Source of the DNA: Paenibacillus tepidiphilus
GTDB taxonomy: Bacteria; Bacillota; Bacilli; Paenibacillales; Paenibacillaceae
Length of the DNA stretch: 64,000 nt
NCBI RefSeq assembly: GCF_008635795.1
Contig: NZ_VWRQ01000014.1
Location: 1-64,000 of the forward strand
Direction of reading: 5' to 3'
In this document: positions 60,643-64,000 of the stretch, one piece after another
How the letters are laid out: each line of letters starts with the position of its first letter
How positions within the stretch are numbered: the first letter of the stretch is position 1
The notes under the pieces: generated by a model
Database searches by the model: none
What the model was told of the DNA's origin: nothing
The model's input: the letters and a program-made list of their open reading frames with translations, nothing else
Made by a program: the position numbers and the translations under genes

Positions 60643-62157
60643 TCACTCTGAACATTCGATATGTGATTTGAAATCCAGCTGCAACGAAGATACAGAATAC
60701 CAATTCCTAAAACCGACCCCGATCACACTAAGCTCCGCTAACATCGTTGTTCTGTAAACTTCAACAAGGGATGCATCCTGTTCGGCAACAGAAAAAACAT
60801 ATTCCCCGTTGTCCTCAAGCCTCACCTGTAACCTCACAACCTTTCGGTTGATATCATAACTGAATAGCGGATCAATAGATTTGGATAATACGACTTTTTC
60901 ATTGTTAAAAAGGCCCCAAAGGTAGGTCTCACCATGCTTTGTTCTAAAGACAATCCCTGCCTGATAGGCAGACACTTTAGGTTCCTGCGTAACCGAAATC
61001 TGTACATTATATATAAATTTATGGTTAGGCTTTAAAGGATATATGTATTTGGGGGAGTTGGAATAATCATATTCATGGTCAGTTTGAAAGCAAAACTTCA
61101 CCCTCTCTTCGTCAAGCTTTATGATACCCGCCTCATTATTTTCTGCTGTCCAACTCATTTCAGTTAGCTCTTTCTGCTGGGTCTCCCGTAATGGATGAAG
61201 CACATCCAAACCATCTTCTAAACAGGATCTTAGGGAATGTTCTAACTGTATGGCGGTTCGTGAGTTCGCTTGTACATCAAAGGAGCCGTTGCCTACCGTT
61301 CTACTTTTCAAATAATCGGTGATAACTGCCCTCCATTCCTTTATCAGCTGCTCTGCAGCTTCCTCTATTTGGTCTGTTAACGGAGTATTGCCGAAGAAAC
61401 GCCTGAATTGCAGTACCAATTCTGTATACAGTACGTCCTTTGATTTGATCATACCCAGTAGCTTCGGGCCAATGTGTTTCGTACTGCTTCCGCTATTGAT
61501 TTCTTGAAACTGTTCCATGGCCAGAATCTCATTATAGGTCGGTGCCTTCAAAATTTCTTGAATACAAGTTATCAGTAATTCTGATTCCAGCGGTTCTACA
61601 GGCAAGCTTTCAATGGAAAGAAAGCAATTCACTGCATATGTATTCAAAGAGGATGTCGCCAAACTTTCTATCATATCCGCAGTGATCACAAATTCATCAT
61701 ATTTATAGCCCTCATTTTTCTTCTGGGCACTGTCCATAATATAATAGACCTCTGTTTGGGCATTATATCCTTTAATTAAGAACAGATGCATCCAATCGGA
61801 TACCTTGTAATGGTGACTATAGTAGAGCGCTTTCAGATTACCGCAAACAAGAACCGGTCTCTGGAGATCAATCTGCTGCCTGATGGTTTCATGGATATCT
61901 TTATCAATGGGGAAATAATGTACCTTAAAACCAAGAAGATTCATAACATCCTCGGTATTCCTGCAATAGTGGAGAAAACCATCTTTCATATTTGAGCTAT
62001 GGTATAACTCAAAGCACTTCTGAAGAATCAGATAATAGTTTGAAAAATAGCTTCGTTTCCCCTCTGCCACAATGGTCCAAGTCTTCTCCAGACAATTCAC
62101 CTGATCCAGTAAGTAATTGTCTTTGTTGGGATGAATAAAAGGTAATATTAACGTCAT
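60643..62157 (-). CDS. Large cytoplasmic protein with weak BtrH-like N-terminal domain
   Basis: 504 residues from ATG 62157, with GGAG 9 nt upstream; a TTG at 62172 would add five. The N-terminal half has a layout like the BtrH/C39-type cysteine-protease-like fold: Cys22 in QVNCLEKTW, then DWMHLFLIKGYN and YYIMDSAQKK, the positions where His and Asp occur in that fold. The last 150 residues look like a beta-sandwich of the concanavalin type (FRTKHGETYLWGLFNNE). Such proteins occur in antibiotic and lipopeptide clusters, but none is seen here. Function unknown. Confidence 0.6.
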   Translation of the reverse strand: MTLILPFIHPNKDNYLLDQVNCLEKTWTIVAEGKRSYFSNYYLILQKCFELYHSSNMKDGFLHYCRNTEDVMNLLGFKVHYFPIDKDIHETIRQQIDLQRPVLVCGNLKALYYSHHYKVSDWMHLFLIKGYNAQTEVYYIMDSAQKKNEGYKYDEFVITADMIESLATSSLNTYAVNCFLSIESLPVEPLESELLITCIQEILKAPTYNEILAMEQFQEINSGSSTKHIGPKLLGMIKSKDVLYTELVLQFRRFFGNTPLTDQIEEAAEQLIKEWRAVITDYLKSRTVGNGSFDVQANSRTAIQLEHSLRSCLEDGLDVLHPLRETQQKELTEMSWTAENNEAGIIKLDEERVKFCFQTDHEYDYSNSPKYIYPLKPNHKFIYNVQISVTQEPKVSAYQAGIVFRTKHGETYLWGLFNNEKVVLSKSIDPLFSYDINRKVVRLQVRLEDNGEYVFSVAEQDASLVEVYRTTMLAELSVIGVGFRNWYSVSSLQLDFKSHIECSE

Positions 62158-62286
62158 ATTCCTGAGCTCCAATCTAAATTAGAGTTAAAGCCTGACCAAA
62201 GTTAATACAATGTATCCTTGGAATTTTGTGTCATGCAAATTATAGTTCAAAAGATTATTGATATCAATGCCACAATACAACACCCA

Positions 62287-63360
62287 TCAGCGGGGGTTAT
62301 CTGTAATGAGCGAATGATTGAACCGTTCCTTCATGGCAGCTAAGCTATTCACGGAACCCCAATCTGCCTTCTGTAAGGTTACGGACTCGGTCTCTAGATT
62401 GGTCTTGTATTGCAGGTGAATGGCCGTCATTTGAAGCTTGCTCAGCTGTTGGACAAAGGGAAGCACCTTGGTATAGGCCTCATAGATCTCCGCAAGGGCT
62501 TCTTCTCTTTGTTCTGCTGTTATCGTATGGCTCACTACATAACCTTCAAAGCTTGTCAGGTCATTCCCCGGGAATTCAAGATCGAATGTTCTTTGCCAGT
62601 CCGGGTTCTCTTTTTCAAAAGCGTACACCACACGATCGGCAAGCTTTGCTCCCATCTGCTTCACCAATTGCTCTTTGAGTTCCTCCTCGGTCAGAGCGCG
62701 AAAGCCCTTGCCCCAGTGTTCTCCTACTTCATACTCAAATCCAAGCAATTCAAACCGCTGCTGTGCGGGAGCGTCCGATAGCGGAAGGTCCAGGTCGTCC
62801 TTGAATTGAAAGAAAAGTTTATTTAAGCGATGACTTTCCGCCTCCTGAAAGAAATCTTTCGCTTTAGATGCGATGCTATCCAGATATGTTGGGTTCACTT
62901 CTATGTAATTTCCATCAGCCGGCTCTTTGGAGGAATCACTTCCCCGATAAATCGACAGGGGCACATCTTGTATATCTATGCCGAAGTGTTTCTTGACCAG
63001 GCGCGGGTAGTACTTCATTTGTGCGACTTCTTTATAATCGTCGTTAAGCTGTCTCCATAAGGGGAGGCCGCCAGTAATGGTGCCGTTTGAACGGGTTACC
63101 GTAAAGACAAGACTCCGGTCATTGGCTGGTGCAGCCTTTAATACCTGGAAGCCATCCTCATTAGTGCCTTCCTCGGATACGATTATGAATTTTGATTGAT
63201 AGGATGAGTGTAACGCGCGGAGGATTCCTTGTTGATAGAAGGTTCCGCTTTTAGAGAAGAATATGGACCAGATGAGTACGGCGATTGCGGCAACGAGGAC
63301 GAGTCCGATGATTATAATCATGACTGGTTTGCGAGTACGCCGTTGTACGACAGGCTTCAC
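62287..63360 (-). CDS. Unrecognised membrane-anchored protein
   Basis: 357 residues. A basic N-terminus (VVQRRTRKP) leads into one membrane segment at about 13-34; the rest is hydrophilic and predicted outside the cell. I do not recognise the family. No cysteines or catalytic motif stand out. The start is GTG; AAAGGGG lies about 12 nt upstream, a long spacing. It has the same orientation as the preceding large gene with a 130 nt gap. Confidence 0.7.
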   Translation of the reverse strand: MKPVVQRRTRKPVMIIIIGLVLVAAIAVLIWSIFFSKSGTFYQQGILRALHSSYQSKFIIVSEEGTNEDGFQVLKAAPANDRSLVFTVTRSNGTITGGLPLWRQLNDDYKEVAQMKYYPRLVKKHFGIDIQDVPLSIYRGSDSSKEPADGNYIEVNPTYLDSIASKAKDFFQEAESHRLNKLFFQFKDDLDLPLSDAPAQQRFELLGFEYEVGEHWGKGFRALTEEELKEQLVKQMGAKLADRVVYAFEKENPDWQRTFDLEFPGNDLTSFEGYVVSHTITAEQREEALAEIYEAYTKVLPFVQQLSKLQMTAIHLQYKTNLETESVTLQKADWGSVNSLAAMKERFNHSLITDNPR

Positions 63361-63475
63361 TGTTTAGTCTATCCCCTTTCTGATGCTGGTTGGATAAATG
63401 CGAGGTATATGTACCTTATTTAGATATATTAACCATAATAGTTGTGTATTGAAAATGGGGGGGCTGTCACGAATG

Positions 63476-63504
63476 AAAAAAGAGAGGAGCTGTAGGCCCC
63501 TCTA
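63476..63504 (-). terminator. Minus-strand terminator
   Basis: AGAGGGGC pairs with AGCTCCTCT around loop CTAC, then six T residues on the minus strand. It ends a transcript coming from the right. Confidence 0.65.
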
Positions 63505-63519
63505 CTTTATTACTTGATT

Positions 63520-63603
63520 TTAAGACTTGCTCCACCAGTAGCTTTTAGTTGCTTGCTTGAAGCCTATCGCTTTGTACCAGCCATAAGGCCGGTAAACAAC
63601 CAC
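63520..63603 (-). CDS. Possible 27-residue aromatic and basic peptide
   Basis: Minus-strand GTG 63603 to TAA 63520. The product is rich in Tyr, Trp, Lys and Arg (YRPYGWYKAIGF, then SYWWSKS). GGGAG lies 13 nt upstream, rather far. A terminator follows 16 nt after the stop, so the region is probably transcribed. It could be a small peptide gene or a gene remnant. The rest of the 63361-63783 gap shows nothing else. Confidence 0.3.
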   Translation of the reverse strand: MVVYRPYGWYKAIGFKQATKSYWWSKS

Positions 63604-63783
63604 TACTACTCATTCACTCCCTTGCCCCGTACATTCCTGAAATATAGTAATGAACAGACAGAGCGACCATAGCATGGATAACAAAGGAGAATGCGTGTGG
63701 GTATCACTTTTCGGACTTATAAAAAGGGCGATATCGAAAATATCAGCCACTCATTGGGAAGAAGCAAGTATATCCATAAGGCT

Positions 63784-64000
63784 TTATCCCATAATGACGA
63801 CCACGTTATTCTCCGTTTCCATCCGGGCGGCGGGGATCAGATCACCCTGAATTTCTTCGCCGTTAATGACGATACGGGACACTCCCTTTTGTACACCGCT
63901 ATTATTCTCTACCTGAATGCTCAGCTTCTTGCCGCGGAATTCGCGTACCATGGAGAACTCCTTCCAGCTCGAAGGGACGCACGGATTGATGCGTAGGCCA
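63784..64000 (-). CDS. GH94 cellobiose/chitobiose phosphorylase-type enzyme, C-terminus (partial)
   Basis: The minus strand from the window edge reads GLRINPCVPSSWKEFSM, FRGKKLSIQVENNSGV and IVINGEEIQGDLIP to a TAA at 63784-63786. This matches the C-terminal beta-sandwich of glycoside hydrolase family 94 phosphorylases (GLRIDPCIP..W..F...R.FRG..). 71 residues are inside the window; the catalytic barrel lies beyond it. The plus-strand frame over the same bases is a shadow. Confidence 0.8.
   Translation of the reverse strand, partial: GLRINPCVPSSWKEFSMVREFRGKKLSIQVENNSGVQKGVSRIVINGEEIQGDLIPAARMETENNVVVIMG

Noticed and set aside
63691..63996. Plus-strand frame of 101 codons with AAAGGAG upstream
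   Set aside because: The opposite strand encodes a conserved GH94 C-terminus over most of its length.

Overview
The window comes from a low-to-mid GC spore-forming member of the Bacillales, most probably a Paenibacillus. The grounds are the Bacillus-type order of the conserved clusters (hprK-lgt-ppaX-yvoF, rapZ-glmR-whiA-HPr, cggR-gap-pgk-tpi-gpmI-eno, secG-rnr-smpB-ssrA), gerA-type spore germination genes, a HisZ-dependent histidine pathway, strong purine-rich ribosome binding sites, and a tmRNA tag ending YAFAA. I cannot assign a species.

Layout. 1-1000: 3' end of a 23S rRNA gene followed directly by eight tRNA genes and a terminator; no 5S gene is seen. 1100-10660: a thioredoxin-reductase-like flavoprotein, a PucR-type regulator, the sugar ABC ATPase MsmX, hprK-lgt-ppaX-yvoF, and two tandem acyltransferase-3 membrane proteins. 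10742-12289: a gluconate kinase on the minus strand. 12500-22300: the histidine operon (hisZGDBHA, a 1.15 kb repeat-bearing gap, then hisF-hisIE-hisJ) ending in a diverged PRPP synthase. 22529-27069: TPR protein, trxB, and a DUF1858-DUF438 hemerythrin/PAS pair behind a Crp/Fnr-like palindrome. 27258-31474: glcK, rapZ, glmR, whiA and an HPr-family gene. 31741-35658: two secreted proteins, an SGNH hydrolase, clpP with a CtsR box, and tRNA-Arg. 35827-43142: the glycolytic operon with a clear CggR operator. 43165-48245: secG, rnr, smpB and ssrA.

48246-55507 is an accessory region downstream of ssrA. Two further partial copies of the ssrA 3' end (49308-49371 and 54106-54191) mark it as a site of repeated integration. 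It carries two closely related SPL-like radical SAM genes, each behind the same leader, a TOTE-type primase-helicase, a DUF6155 gene, VOC proteins and an IS630 transposase remnant. 55623-60606: a divergent gerA-type locus including a 57-residue membrane protein, then a cold-shock gene with a terminator-like hairpin in its leader, and a ydjO-like gene interrupted by a stop codon. 60643-64000: a large protein with weak BtrH-like features, an unrecognised membrane-anchored protein, a possible 27-residue peptide gene, and the C-terminus of a GH94 phosphorylase running off the window on the minus strand.

How the parts connect: hprK, the HPr-family protein, glmR, cggR, glcK and msmX form the carbon-catabolite and glycolytic control set. 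The second PRPP synthase sits where it could supply HisG. RNase R, SmpB and tmRNA, which cooperate in ribosome rescue, are adjacent, and RNase R carries an unusual basic glycine-rich tail.
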